Below are positions 31,037 to 45,300 of a stretch of DNA of 64,000 bases, one piece after another; the first letter of the stretch is position 1, and every line of letters begins with the position of its first letter. Both the position numbers and the translations under genes were made by a program. Location: the NCBI GenBank assembly GCA_017139535.1, contig WOUO01000001.1:1054001-1118000 (forward strand), in the 5' to 3' direction. The stretch is from Trichocladium uniseriatum (Eukaryota > Ascomycota > Sordariomycetes > Sordariales > Chaetomiaceae). Under the pieces are notes generated by a model. The model made no database searches, was not told where the DNA came from, and saw nothing but the letters and a program-made list of their open reading frames with translations.

Positions 31037-32588
31037 CTACGGTTCGGTTTGCCAGGGTCGGCACAAGGCATCCTCGTGGATGCGAGGCAGCGATTCTTGT
31101 TGCCGCCATGAGAAAGCAGGCCGGGCCGTGTCAGGCGTTGGTAGCATGGGCGATCGCGATCCAGACGTTGGGCTATAGTGCTCGTAGCCCACGCGAGCCT
31201 GCTTTCGGGATCCCGAAGTGGCTAAATCGGGGCTGGCCGGCCGGAGTGTCGTTCGTGGTGAAACGGAATCGCTCGAACTGCTGGGTCTGGTATGATCGGT
31301 CGGCTGCCTCGCAATAGCGCTAATTCGCCGGACATCCTCGGGCTCGGCGGGCGGGGTAGACGGGGATGTGTTGTGACCACCTCGAGGCCTATTCCAAGCG
31401 TTGGCCATGTTAGAAGTGCACATGAAATCGAGCCTCCGTGATAGTGTGTACTTACGCATTCTTGAATTTGCAGACCCGGCCAAACTTCTCACACTGCACA
31501 CACCGCGGGTAGTCGGGGTCGCATTTGATCTTCTTCTCCCGGCAAGTGACGCAGGCGATGGCCAACCTCTTCCTCGGTTTCCCTGCCTTGGTCACGCCCC
31601 AGTGCGCGTTTACCGCTTCGCCGTCAATGACAGTCTTGCAGTGGCTTCCGTCGTCGTAAAAGTAGCACATGCCCTCGCCGGGAACTTCGGCCGCCCGGAC
31701 GAACCGCGGCAAAAAGTGCGTTCCCGTCCAGATCTTTGGGCCCAACCCATCTTTTGCCGGAACAACTTCCGAGGCGACGCTACTTGTCGGGGAGTTGTGC
31801 ACCGGAGTCTGGGGGCTCATCTGCTCCCTGTAATCCGATCTTCGTCCGTCGTCCCGACCCGCTCCCAGGTGAGGGGAATACCTATCCACGGTCGGCTGAT
31901 AAAGCTGGTGCTCGCGGCTGCCGAGTGAGTACTCCCGACTGGCTTCATGGTGTACCGACCATCGGGCCCCCGGGCCGTATTCCTGCCTTTGCTCTGGTCG
32001 TGGCTGGGGCGAGAGCGGCCCCGGGAAAACGCGGGAAAGCGAAGGGATCTGAGGGCGGTCTTGAAACCTCTGGTCTAACACGCTTCGAGGTTGTGATGCT
32101 GAGGATGTCGCCGATGGGGGAAAATATGACGATGACCCCACGGCTGACCCGAACGGGCGGTCGAGCGGCGACGAAGCTGTGTAGGAGCTTGAACGGTCCG
32201 TGTAGGCCGATTGAAACGACTGCATCTGGGATGGGGGGCCAAACAGGCTGCTCAGGGATGGGAGCTGTTGTCGTGGCGCGCTCTGGTCTAAGGCAGCATC
32301 GCTGCGGGCTGAAGTTTCCTCGGAGCCCTTTCCAGAGGACGACGACATGCCGCTTGCCTTGACGGTCGGATCATAGTTGGACATGGGGGGGGATGGCGGA
32401 GCGCGCGGATTCCAGGACCTTTCTTCAGACTGCCGGAAGGGAAAAGAGGCCGACTCCGGTGTGAGCACCTCAGGGGGCGTGTCTGGAAAGGTCGGGCGGA
32501 GTCGAGGTTCGAGACAGGATGTGATCCCCATTGAGAAAGATGTTGGTTGGTGCGGCCTAAATCCGGCTGTAGTTTGTGAACTCGTCAT
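31037..32588 (-). CDS. Zn(II)2Cys6 transcription factor with C-terminal-half zinc cluster
   Basis: Exon 1 (31456-32588) and exon 2 (31037-31388), separated by a 67-nt intron, encode 494 residues. The first ~280 residues are disordered, rich in Ser, Pro, Gln and Arg. A compact conserved-looking block (about 290-340; WTGTHFLPRF, FYDDGSHCKTVIDGE, NAHWGVTKAGKPRKR) leads into the zinc cluster at residues 346-373, spaced Cx2Cx6Cx6Cx2Cx6C, beginning CVTCREKKIKC. Zinc clusters normally sit near the N-terminus; here the cluster lies about 70% along the protein, and no fungal-TF middle homology domain follows. It is presumably a nuclear DNA-binding regulator; targets are unknown and I do not recognise a named orthologue. 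The start is the first in-frame ATG; the frame extends upstream without ATG. The gene is preceded by 13 kb with no other gene, so it may have large upstream control regions. Confidence 0.85.
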
Positions 32589-35500
32589 TCCCTCCCAGAA
32601 GCAAGGCAACCGGGGAAGGAGGTATGTCGATGCTGCTGACGCAAGCAAGAAAGTGTAGCGAGTGTTCCGCAGCAGGAGGGCAGAGGTAAGAGGGAGCTAG
32701 ATATTCGCCGGATGGACAGCACACGGGCGGCGCAGTCGACTCAGGTCCGCTGTTTAGACAAGCATGCCGCCAAGGCCCAGCAGGAGGAAGGTACCGATGC
32801 CCGGATAATTGAACAGGAACTGCAAGATGCACAGTCGATCTAGTTGGTCGTCTCAAAGCGCTGTGGGAACAGGGGTGGAGGCTCGACAGGGTGCAGCAAG
32901 CAACGTATAGACACTGCCCAGGGTCGGTGTGTGGCCGGGATAGTTCTCTCTCTCGTTCCTTCAAGAGAGGAGGGGAGCAACGAGACGGGTGTGGGAGGCA
33001 AGTCTGCTATGTATGTATGTGGAGATGCAGATGAGATTGGGGAGGTGGAATCCGTGTGCCGGCCTCGTGCTGCAAGTAATGAGAGAAGACGGGCCTTCTG
33101 TCGGCCAGACTCCGAAGTCAGGCGTCTCCAAAGACAAGACAACCAACGGCTCGCCAACTGCGGGCCGGGTCAAAGGCAGGGAGCAGGAGACCAGGAACGA
33201 ACGACCTTGGGGAAGCCTGCCTGGACCGGGGCCTGGGTCCTTTGCTTGCTCGTGCGGTGCGGTATTCTATCCTAGTGTACCGATTAGTGTTCGAAGAAGG
33301 CCAACCCGGCCCGATGGATGCTGCTCATCCGTCCCCAAAACACCCACAGCTGCCGTTTTGGTGCTGAGTGCTGGGGTAGCCTGTTCCTACGAGGGTGGGC
33401 CAGCTGGGGCACCTTCTCCAGCAGGGGAAAACTAGCGTTGCCCCCAAGCCCCATGGCTTTCGGCAGTGCGGCATGGGGTTGCGTTCTTCATCAGACGGCC
33501 CATGCAGTGGTGAGCGAAAAGGGAAGTAAAAACGGCTGGGCAGGCGGGCGCCAGAGATCCTGCAATCCTCCTTGGGCCAGCAGCCTCAGCGGTTATCGGT
33601 AACGAGTCTAACGACAGCTGTTCAAAACGGGCAGCAAAGCACCAATGGTCTCTCGATGCGTCCCATGGTCAGCACAAACCCATCAGAGGATGTAGTTGAG
33701 TTGAGATGGTGGGGGTGCAAAAAGCGCGTGCTTGTGTAAGCTGGCAAGGGTAGTCCCTTGGGTCCCCTGTGAGGCACATCGACGGCGGCGAAGCGGTGGT
33801 CGGCGGAGATGGATGGCTACCACGAGGCAAAAAAGGGTTCGGGAAGATAAGAGGCTGGAAGGGACCCTGCCAGTCAGGGGCAAGGACAGGGATCCGACAG
33901 TGCCTCGGGGCCAGGGGGGCCGCAGCCGCCAAGAACAATGAATGTTCTCCAACCTCACGTTCCCGAATCGCGAATAAGAGACCTATGTTTGGGGTTTCTC
34001 GTGGTCTCGCCGGCCTTGTTGGCGAAATCGGGCCGCTCTGCTATGTAATTTCGCCGTTTTCCCAGGCAGCAGGAGTGTAGGTTCTGATGCTGATGCTGTT
34101 GGAGAAACTTGGAATAGTTTCGATGCGACTTCGTAAAAGGAGGACGGCGTTTCTGGACCAAAGCCTCGACTCGCATCGGCTGCTCGGTTCTGGATCTCGT
34201 TTCACCCGCTGACGCGACGCACCACACCGCAGGGCGACCCGCTCGTGTAACTCTCGTCCTTCGCCCAGATTGCCTCGAGCAGAACACGCCCAGCCAGTGA
34301 GCGTTGCAGCGAGGTTTTGACTGACAACCGCCGCTGGTGGAACGCTGCTGGACAACCGTCACCCGTGAACGCTCGAAGGATCGGGAGGCTCATCGGATCT
34401 CGTAACGGGGCCCGCTTCCCCCGGTTCTTGATGCCGGTGGTTCATTCGCATTCGCATTTGCCCGTCAGGCAATTCAGATAAAAGAGGTTAGAGTTGAGAG
34501 AGAAATCGAGGCGAGACTTGCCCGGGAAACCGCAAATTAGAAATTCTATTAACAACAGCATCGTTCGGTTTTTCCCTTGCGCCTGCCTTTTCAGTTGCCT
34601 CTCGAATTTTTTCTGACACATCTCTCCTGTTCCTTCCTTTCCCATTTCCCGTCGGCCTGCCAGTTGGGACTTGCCTTCACACTTGTAGGTAAGCCTGATA
34701 CGGAAGGCACACTGGGACTGAACCTGGAGCGAGAGGTCAGGCGAATTTCCCCCGCCGCCAAGCATGAAACCCAGATGTTTGCCTCCCCATGCTTTGCATC
34801 GTATAGCCGAGAACGGCAAAACAGAAAACAGAGCTGGACAAACTGGCCGGCAGTCCTGCACGGCTTCGACGCCGTCAACTCACCCACATTTCCAGATGAC
34901 ATCCCGAACATTGATCACAGGCTGACTTGGACCTGAATCAGGGAAACTTGGCTTGGAAATGCCGAACATCTCGTCAACCCCAAACGCAAAAAAAGACACC
35001 CCACCATGCCCCGCCTTTGATGAATGCCGGCAGTGTGTGTCGGCGGGGGAGAGCAGGCACAACGCCAGCCTGTCCGGATACTGATATTATCACAGGCTAA
35101 TAAAATATGGGCTCGGCAAGTCGCTAGCTCAATCCCAACTCCCCGGGATCAACTGGCACGACTTGGTTCGTGCACCTCCCTCTTCCAGTGCCGAGAGGGT
35201 CCGCCCACTGGACGAGGGGTGGATACCTGATACCCGCAGCGCTCAGGCCCTATGGAAAGGGGAAGGAGAAAAGACCGACACGGCCAAAAGTTCCTCAAAC
35301 AGTTTCTCCACCACTCACTCGCTCGCAAGAGGCCCTCGAGTACCGAGTCTCGGTTCACCCAAGTCGCGTCATGATACTCCGTCATGGTGCATGAAGGATC
35401 GCTGTGTGTGCCGAAGACTGCGGATAGCGTTTCGTCGGCCAGTCGCACGGCGCACGTCGCCTCCAGAAGACGCCACAAACTCGCTAAAGACGACCAGCGG

Positions 35501-38500
35501 CTACCCCCATCAGCATCATCCCGCTGTCCATTAACCATTGGCATCGGAAAATTCAGCCGCCAAGAAGAGGTGCAGAAGCTAAGCTGAGAGCAACAGCCGA
35601 GTTTGAGACACGTGGGAACACGGCTGCACTCTGGAAACACGGCTCCGTTGGTCGCTAGTGGCCGGCCTCCTCTCATTCTCCCCGTTGCATCTCCTTCTTT
35701 CCCCTTCACTGTTGGACTGGCGGCCAGACAACCGGACGAGACGAGCTGGTCGCTGTGAGCCGCTGACAGCTTGCAGACCGAGGTGGGTGCAGTGGAGAAT
35801 CGGACCACATGCCGCCGAACACAATTGCTCCTTTGCTCCACCGGTCAGCCCATCATCGCGAACCAACTCTGAACGAGGTGGATATGGCAAATTGCCTTGG
35901 CCGTTGGCCGGGCTGCCTTGCGACCACAATCCGAAATTCCAACAATGGATGGGTGAATTTGGCCCGTCTTCGAGGAGGACCTGCATCTCGCTCCCTGGAT
36001 ACCGGCTCGCCGACCTTGCATTGCTACACCGGTGGCCAATGTATTGCTTTTGGTATATGTAAATTACCATGCATACATGACAGGACCAACGGTGCCAGAC
36101 ACGGGTTCAACCGCCGCAGGGTTGGGACGGGCCTGCGAGGCAGATCTTCCGGAATCTCGTGCGAGTTGCCACCCGCGGTCGTCGGCCCGGCAAGCGCGAG
36201 ATCGACCATCGACCTGGGGAATCGAGCCCAAACCGTTTGCTGATGCAAGTCGGTTCACTGTGAGTTCCCGACGACAGCAACGGACAAAGGGCCTCCTAGA
36301 TGTCGCCTCTCCGAAAATGGTTGCCTGCATGGCACTATTTGAACACCCGGATGCCCAAGAGTCCCGGTCTCCGAGAAAATCGTTCGACTCTGTTCGCTCC
36401 GGGCCATCTGATTTGGTGATGCGGGGTCCATTTCCCTGGCCTGGAGTTTTGTCCACATCTGGATTCTAACAGCCGGTTGAGGACCGAGCGGCATCGCCCT
36501 CCGGACGCCCACTCCCGGCACCAACTGGCCAATCCCAACACCATATCGAGGGTCCTGGGAGCAAGAGAAGAGACGCTAAGAAGCCAAGACCGGAGCCAGC
36601 TCCTGCTCCTTGAGATGCGGGTCGCTCACAGCCGATTCGAGTGAAAGGTAAATGCGCAGTAAGGGGCAAGAGACATGGTTTCAAACACGTGTGATGATGG
36701 CCAACAACGAGGCTGGGTCGGTGCCAGCCATTGCATGCTGTGAGGCGTTGGAACTCCGCAGACAAGAGAATTCGACGAAGCTATGTCTCGGCTCCTTTCC
36801 CAGACAGCACTTCGTACCGGCTCATCACCACTTTTCACACGACCTTTGCTACGATTGGCCGCCACATCGCCGACGACTCCCGGTATCGACATGTTGCCGT
36901 GCGACTTGAGCCATCGGAGAGTTTTGTTTGAAGTACGAATAGGCGAGAGAAGCTGGCATTGCCAGCCGCTTACACACCACCACTAACGGCACGGATCGTT
37001 CCTTGCATCACGGCCAAATATGATATTCTCCTACCGCTCCCAGGACGACAAGTCTCCCAGGATGACAAGCCGACAACTCACATGTATCATGTTCGAAGCC
37101 ATGTCTAACCTCTAGGACAAACTCTTGAAATGTGCGCCCATTTCCGATCGCAGCTGAGCAGCACCCCCGTTCGGAACCCGAGAGGCTCGCCTCGACGCCG
37201 AACGGTGAACCAGGTTGCAAAGTTGTATGGATGGATCCAACTTTTTCCCTTCGTGGAATTTCTTGCAGCTCGGCAACATGTTCTGCAACAACCTGTTGGT
37301 TCCTGGTCCCTTTGTTCCACGTCTTGAGCCTCCTCCTCCCGTAACCAAATGCAATGTCGACGGTTACATTTGCCGGGGTGGGAAGGTTACACTAGGCTGT
37401 CGCGTAAAGAAGCTAATTGCCCGTTCATGCCTCTGGTCGTGTTGGCGGTTCTTGGTGCCGAAGGCAAGGATGCGGCGCCGTTTAGCGTGGAATTGCTCTC
37501 GAAGGAAAAGAAGGCACAGAAAAACGACAGATCTGGCCCATGCCCAAATTCCCCGTCCCCTGCTCAGTCGGTGGGTAAAGACGATGGCTGTCACCATCCA
37601 CGCACGCCACGCCGCGGCACGAGTCCATCTTGAACTAGACTCGGGAAGGGAGGTCGATGACATTTCTCCCCATGCACTGTGCGGTATGCCTGTCTGTCGG
37701 GACCATTTCTATCCAATGGTGCCGGCGGGAATGGATACTCGCGGGCTTGGCTTGGTGCGGAAGTTGGAGACGTTGGAGCCGCAGGATCTCTTCGTTCTCG
37801 CTTGTGATCTTGCCCGTGATGTGAGCGATCTGGGGTAGGGGCAAGCCGCCTCCTCGCTCCAGGGGGGGCTCCAGTGCGGTGGGGAACACGACCTGCCGCC
37901 GAGAGGTTGCAAGTTGCAATACTACGGTGCTGCAGAGAGCTTAACGTTAGTTACAGGTTACGCAGTTTTTATTAGTTTTCGAGATGAACCTTGGCCGTTT
38001 CAGGGGTAAGCAAATGTTACACACAATTGAGACTCGGTTCTAGCAATGAACGCTCTGATGCGGCACTCAGCAACATGACAACCTTCCCCCAAAAGAGCAA
38101 AGCCGAAAAGACGGATGTTGGAGCACCGTTGAGGAGGTGGACAAGAGCGCCAAGCACCAGTTCTTGGCCCACCATTTGCTATCGAGGACCACCACACTGG
38201 AATACTCCACAGTCGAGGAATTATCCGGGTGGCATTTCCCAGTCTTCTTCGTTATCTTCCCTTCTCCTTGCTCTGGCATGCAGCCATTCCCCTGCCCTGC
38301 CCAGCTCTACCCCAATTCGAGAATGAACGAACAAGCCTGTCACTGCCCATCCGGGCACGGAAGAGCCGCCGCCGTGACCGTTGCAGGAAATCCGCGAGTC
38401 AAGAAACGTTCCAGAAGAACCATTTGATTCGAGCCTTCGGAAGAATCGAACGCCATAATCATCAGTCGGTTTCCGGGAATGCGGCTGGGCTTCGCATCCA

Positions 38501-38887
38501 CGTACCACTACTGCGAGCGATGCAACCCCAAAGACACAGTTCTGGGACCGCGCCAAACTTGACTTGGAGCAAGGTAGCGAAACTCCACGTGCCACTTGGA
38601 TCCTTCGGATTTGCCGAAATGGGGCCCTTTGGACCTTGGTGCGACCCTTCTTCTTCTTCGTCTTCTTTTTTGCCTGCCCTGGCCCTGTCGTTGCCGCGCC
38701 GGCGAAGGACATGGCGTAATGTACTAGTGTGGTGATTACTACCCTCCTCCGTCAGTGTCGTATCCCATGCGCTTGCTTGCCGGCAGCGTCGCATTGTCCC
38801 TGCCTTCCCTGCCTCCCCGGTCCCTGACAGGTTGGTTCCTTCGATGACAGCGCGGGCCGGGCAATCACTGTCTGATGAACGGAGGTT

Positions 38888-38908
38888 GCTGCTGCTGCTG
38901 CTGCTGCT
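38888..38908. repeat. (GCT)7 microsatellite
   Basis: Seven perfect GCT units in the gene desert, not inside any supported coding frame. Confidence 0.9.
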
Positions 38909-39375
38909 ACCTACTGCGGTAATAGGCAGGGAACAAGTAATAAGATCGACGTTTGGTGTTCGTCCCTCCCTCCCCTCCCCGCGTGGTAGGGTTGGTTTCC
39001 CCTGCGTTGGAATCGAATCACACGTATCATGATACATATATACCAGGCATTTACCCAGAAGGTGTCTGCAAGCCTGTTCATGTTCCTTGGCCTTCGGCAT
39101 CTGTTGCTGTGGAACAAACATTGGCATTGCCGGTGAGACCGGATACAGATCCTGTCATCGGATTGGCACGCATGGCCGTTCCCCATCAGACCCGTTGTCT
39201 GAGACCCATCGGGCTGATGACAGGCTGTGGAGGACGCGTCCCTGCTCCTGACTCGACTGCCGAAACCCCGCGGGCCTTGGTGTGGGTACAAGTTACGGGG
39301 CGCATCATTAGGGAGCACGGGACTTACGTGTGGATTACACACACACCAACTCCGCGACCCCTGCTCCAAGAGGAT

Positions 39376-39390
39376 GGGATGGGATGGGAT
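39376..39390. repeat. GGGAT repeat, three copies
   Basis: Three perfect pentanucleotide copies in the gene desert, preceded by GGAT. Confidence 0.8.
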
Positions 39391-42300
39391 CGTTGCGCAT
39401 GCTGGTGGTGGGGTGGTGGTGAACGCTGAACACCATCAGCTTGCTTGTCAACGTTGCGTTGACGCTTTCTGGTGTATGTATGTGACTTTGCAAGGACCAA
39501 CATGACAGCCCATACGAGGAATGAAGCCTACTGGAATTCCTGTTTGAGGCAAGACAGCCGATGTTTGCGCTGCAAGGCGGCTGTTGGTTTGCTGTGCGGG
39601 TGGACTCTTTTGCTTGCTCGACGTCAGGTTCCAAGGACCTCGGAGAGTTTATCTCGGTGTCACATCGCCCGAAATAAGTATCGTATTATACAATACGATA
39701 CAGATTACACTCCTCGAAACAAACTTCAGCCGTGCAAAGAAGATCGCCGGCGTAAATGCCGTCTGGCGTGTCGTGTGTGGGGATATACCGACAAGTTAGC
39801 GAATGAGACGAGGACGGAGCCGAGTGCGAATGCATTGTGCCGTGCTCCGCTCGTACTTCGTCCGGGGTATGAGCCGAAGCGGGTTCATCGGTGGTGTCGT
39901 CTGCACCCATTTGCATGGGACAAGGAAAAAAGAGTTCCAAAGCTTCCATCTCCGGTCGCCTCGAACATTCTCCGGGTGCCCAGTGCGTCTCGCGACCAAA
40001 TAGTGAGACAGCGGCTGGTAGCGACCCGAGCGTTGGACATGGTCTCATTATCGACTGCGTCGACTGCCGCGATAGGCCGCCCGGGGTCGTCGGGAACGGC
40101 GATCGCTGGCCGCCTGGCCGCCACTCTGGGAAAAGTCAACGGCAGCTAGGCTCGAAAGGTCCAAGGAGGCGCAGCCTATTTTTAGGGGGCCGGCACGACG
40201 TGGTAATCTCTGATCTGGCCCATGTGCGGGTGAGCTCGCCCCAGAGGCCAATCAGCGGAGGGTTCTGGCTCATCACCGACCAAAACGCCATGTCGGGTTG
40301 TGGCGTTCGAAGTGCCACGGAACGATGGAACCGCAACCTCTGTAAAGACCAAAGCTTGTCATCATGTTCGTGAACACCCTGGTTCTGTCAAAGAAGAAAC
40401 ATGGGAAAATGCGAGCAAGAGGCGCCGCAAATCCTGCAGCCGACGCTGAACCCCAGGGGTGAGGTGCCATCCCCAAGCCGGGGAAGTCGGTAAAAGCTCA
40501 AGATCCCCCGGTCTGCCGCGGAGGCTCTTTCTTGTTCTTGGCTCGCAAACAACGACACATCGAGATCCCTCTCCACCTAGGGTCTCGGAGGACTCACCGG
40601 CCCCGGAAAATTGGCAGCGGCTTCCAGGGTCCTGCATCTCAACGCCCCTGATGCTTGTTCCGGACAATATCGACGCGGCAATTAGCCTGTTCACATGCGG
40701 TGCAACGACCTCGTCAGCTCTCGCTTGAAAAATGGCCCCAGCCGTCCGCCGCGGCGCGGGACTTGAATACTCGATTGGGCTGGTTGCGGTGCCTCATGCA
40801 TGGGCACTCGGCACTCCGCTCCGCGACGGTGAGCTCGACGGTGTAACCCCCCTGTCCAGGACACACCTTGAACTCAAAAATTCTTGGCTCTTGATCCCGG
40901 CTTTTCCGCCTCCTGGCAGTCCGTCAGGGTCCTCTGGCGGCACTTCCAGCCTTCGTTCCGGACCCTGTCTTCAACTGCCCCGCGCCCTGCATTTTCCTTC
41001 CACCCCACCCTCGCTAGTGCACGTCTTCGCCGTCGGCATCCAGACGGGACAGGCGGGGGAGGCAGTTGGCGGTTCCCTTTTGTTGATTTCCGATCGTGAG
41101 GCTGCAGGGCAATACCGATGCAATTTCCCTTGACGAGGGAGCTCTCTACGTATTCGTACATCGCAGGATGTTCGGCTCCGTCGGACTTGGCTCCAAGAAA
41201 GGGTTGGACGGACTGCAGGATCGGCTGTGACAAGAGCTCGCACGGCCGATATCCCCAGCCCCTGAATTGGCAACCATCTTGGGCCGGACGAGCGAGCTCT
41301 GTGCAGAGCTGGAGTTGCAAACGCTGGTTTTCGATTTCCGATATTAAAGCTCGATCCGTAGAGTATCACGGGGTTGAGCCGTGTCAATCAAAAACCAATA
41401 TCGCATCCCGCCAGACTTCTAATAAAAGAACCTGAGCCGCACCCCGAGTCTGGGGTCGTGCCGACAGCCGCCAAGTTTAATAAGAGCAGGTGATTAAGGA
41501 TTATGAGTTGTGCCCTCTTCTCGATGTCCTACCAACTTCAAATTAACACTGTAATGAATTTGAGAATCCGTGATACCAAGTCTTCTAGATTGATCCCGAA
41601 CTTCCAGGCAGGAAATCTAGGGTGGTATTAGACCTCTCATGGCCCGCTCCCCTTGGTCGTCTTCAGATTCCTCTCGGTAGCAAGGTTGCATCAGCATCGG
41701 TCGAAGTGCATTTCAAGAGACGGGGAACGGTGGACGGAGCCGCGGAATTACATGAACTTGCTCACGCAGCCATTGGCGATCTCTTCGAACGTTCCTCAGG
41801 CCAACAAATGTAACCTACCAAGGTGCATGCATGATGTGACATGCTCGGCAGAGAGTCTGGTGGCAAGGTGTCCTTCCGCGTGCGAGTGTTAATTATCTTG
41901 CTAGCGGATTCTTGGTTAGAACTGTTCGGGAAGCCTATGCAGCACCGCGCCGCTCCGGCTCGTCGCCGCTAGCAGCTCGTTTGTAAGCCAGTGAGGACGT
42001 GTGCTTTGGGTAGAAACGGAACTCAAAAAGAGACACTCATAACGAACGGGTCAGCGAGCGGCCCTTCGTCGCCAGCCTGATAGAGTGAGGGCGGAGTAAA
42101 AGGTGCGGTTGGCCCCGAGTTTGGATCCGCCACACTCGACCCTCATCTGGCGGCAGATTGTGCAGTCCAGGCAGAATTCTCCCCGGGGAAGACCCCTGTC
42201 ATTCCCGAATCGCCGTCCCCTCTCGTGAGAAGCACGTAATCATCAAGGTGGGGTCCGCCGTCCAAGGAGTCGCCAAACCGAGCCAAGCTGGCCGTGCTCG

Positions 42301-45300
42301 TCTCGGCGTCCGAGGGAGCGCAGGGGCCGTATCCCAAACGGACGGGGTTGCCGACGATATGGCCAGCCATGGTGTTTTGTTTGCCGACCAGCCTGCAGAC
42401 TGCAGATGGATTCGCCGTGCCGGAAACCCTAGGCAGACATTCAGGGGGGCAGGTTGTTTCAATCTATTGGCTCGGCCAATGCAACAATAGGTGGAGCGAT
42501 CAAGTCGAAGGACTCAAGTTCAGTCGTCCCAACGCCGGCGACGTTGAAATTTGAGTCGTAGTTGTCGAGAAGCTCAACCGCCGTTGTGGGATGATCTGGC
42601 GTGTGCAGACGGAGAGGTGGATGCGGTGACGTGCCAACTACGGAGTACTTCATCAGCCAGGGAAGAGGCGCCGAGTAGCCTCCGAATTCTCGGTCAATCG
42701 GCCTTTCTGCGGACGTTGCGCGGGATCGCCCCTGAGAAGCAAAACTTCCGTGTCCTCTCGGCCCTTCAAGGAACGCTGTGGTCGATCACAAACAAATGCG
42801 CAATGGCAGTTGACTCGAGAATGAGCTGTTTAGGCACTTGACAATCCAGACAAGCGCGTTGAGATCCTGAAGGGCCGCCAAGGTTCCCGGCCCTTCGGTT
42901 GGACCAGGTTTTGGATCCAACTGGGGATTCAAGGCCCGACTTTCCGAACAAGCAGAAGTGCTCTTGAGTCTCGACCGTTCGGATCACGACTTCTAAGTCG
43001 TTTGTCAGGACCATCTCCCAGGGGTGTGTCCGCCGTTTGCTCATTCTCCTGTGTCGGGCTGAAGTTACAGATGCAGATGGAGACGCAGGCGCAGACCTGC
43101 GAGTAACCTGGCTTTGCCTCCATGCCCTTGCAGGTGTAGCAAGAGGTGGTGTGCCTCCTATTCGAGCACCTTGCAGCCTGCGCAAACAATGCCTGGAAAG
43201 CTCCATCATGAGGGGCCGGATTGCCGCCAACGAAACTGGGAGCCCTAATGCCTTTTAGCCCGTCCAGTCTGATGGTGTCTCGCGAATGATGGCGGACATC
43301 ATGTTGACTTGGCTTCTCTCGCCACAAAGAGTGCTTTAAAGCCCCTGAAGGGTCATTTAAGGTTTATGTCGATGCTGGTGAATGCAATACTGGGCCCGTA
43401 CACCGGCCGGTCCAATTCGGATGCTTAAATTAGAGTGTGTAAGAGGGTTCCTGACGGGCATCTTGACTAAGTCTTGACCGAAAGTCTTCGAGACTCAAAT
43501 TTGTTTACCTCGCCAAACAACATCCCCCGGGCCTGTATCTTGTAGACGAGCTGGAAATGTGAAACTCAGTCGAAACGGAGGTGCGGGACAAGTACTCTGC
43601 AGGTCAGTCGCTGCCTACTGAGGCCACACTGTTCAAAGGACCAAGAGGTTGTTCAGGTTCGTAGTGAGATGCCGTGGCGGGCATTCCTCTCACGCTGCAT
43701 CATGACCGGATGGCCAGCCAACGCTGCACACAATGCTAGTTTGAGAAATCGAGGTGCCTCGAGTGCCGCTTGAGTAACCGGCATGACAATCGCCAGGACA
43801 AGGTCATGATGTCTCGTAGGAGTCGTAGGCCCGGACAGCGGAACGGAAAATTTTGTAATATGCGGGAGTCTAGGAGATCGACAAATATGCTTGATAAAGC
43901 GTGTCGACTGGGTTAAAACGGTGAAGTTTGTCCTCGACCAGACATGGTCCAGTTGCTCAGGGGTATAACGCAAGTCATCTCGGCCGTTCGACTCTCTCCT
44001 CCATGCCTTCATGCCAACGACACGATCATCGGTGAGATGAGGTTCTTTTGAGCGTCTTGGCCTCAATGATTCTTGATGTAGTCAGGAAGTTGCCCCTGAA
44101 CTTAGCCCGGATGCAAAGTTGAGCCATCTCCCGTCACCACAGGCCTCGAGACGAGGCAAACAACATCCATGGTGCCTTAGCCCCGTTCGGTAGGGATCGA
44201 TCTTCAGGTTCCTTCAAACCAACTAGCCACCGATGCGTGCCCCGTCAGCCCAGCTATGCGCCGTCTGGTCGCATGCTGGTCCGTAGCCTGCTCCCCGATT
44301 TCAAGTGAGCTACAAACTTGACCAGAATGTCGCTTGACAAGGCTACGATCCCCAATCATCAAGGTTTTCGAGTCATTAGAAATTGTAACAACCGGGTGTT
44401 TGTTGGTGAAAGCTGTGATTACACGCCCAGCCCTGAGTTCAGCCAGAGCCATGTCGCGCCCACTTGCTTCGTCGACGAATGGACGAGACTCAGAGGCTAG
44501 GGCGGCAACTAACCACCTTCCCGCTGAAATACGCGACACGGCCAGACTGATGCCCTTCAATGACCAACATCGTATTGAAAAGCGTTGATAGGATGCCGTA
44601 AATTCCGGCCATGTTCAAGAAACGGATATGGTCAAGCGACGGAGATGATCGAGGAACGGCTTTGGGGAACACTTATTCCAACTCCCATCAAAGGGCTGCC
44701 CAGAGCATCCTGATGTAACAATACTGCGGCAACCACTCGGTACCGTAATGCCAGGTCCTTGGAGGTGTGGTGGAAAAAAGGTGGATATGTGTGCTTCTCC
44801 CGTTCACCGACCTTCGAGAACGCAATGTCAGTAAACTGCCTACTCCAAGCAAAAGCCAGACCAGAGAGCCATAGAACCTCGGTCGACGGAACACAGCAGT
44901 ACCATATGAGAATAGAAGCGACTCACGGTGTGCCTAAAGAGTAAAGGGACATTTCATCGTGTAGAAAACCGTGAAACCGGATGGTTTAACATCAGGAGCC
45001 GTGGAGGTTGAAAGGCGAGAGGCCTGGCTCGGCCTGGCCAACGAAGAATTTTGATGGCTCAAGACGTATCAGAGGCGAGTTGAAAAGTGGAAAAGCGGGA
45101 GAATGTTTTCAGTGCGAGCCGGGAAATAGCACCATTTCATGCAACCGGTCGTTCCTTCCCCTTTTCACGTTGAAGTTTGGTGAGGTTGAGACGAGAGACA
45201 TGAGACATGTTGAACAGCTGTCACCACCTGTCATGGCTACCCCAAAAGACGGAGATTTTCAAGATTGGCTCCCGAGCCTGCCGGCACTTACAGAAAAGAC

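Noticed and set aside
35149..35841. 230-codon minus-strand frame in the gene desert
   Set aside because: It overlaps several frames of similar length on the opposite strand, and has no domain, no good start context and no intron structure.
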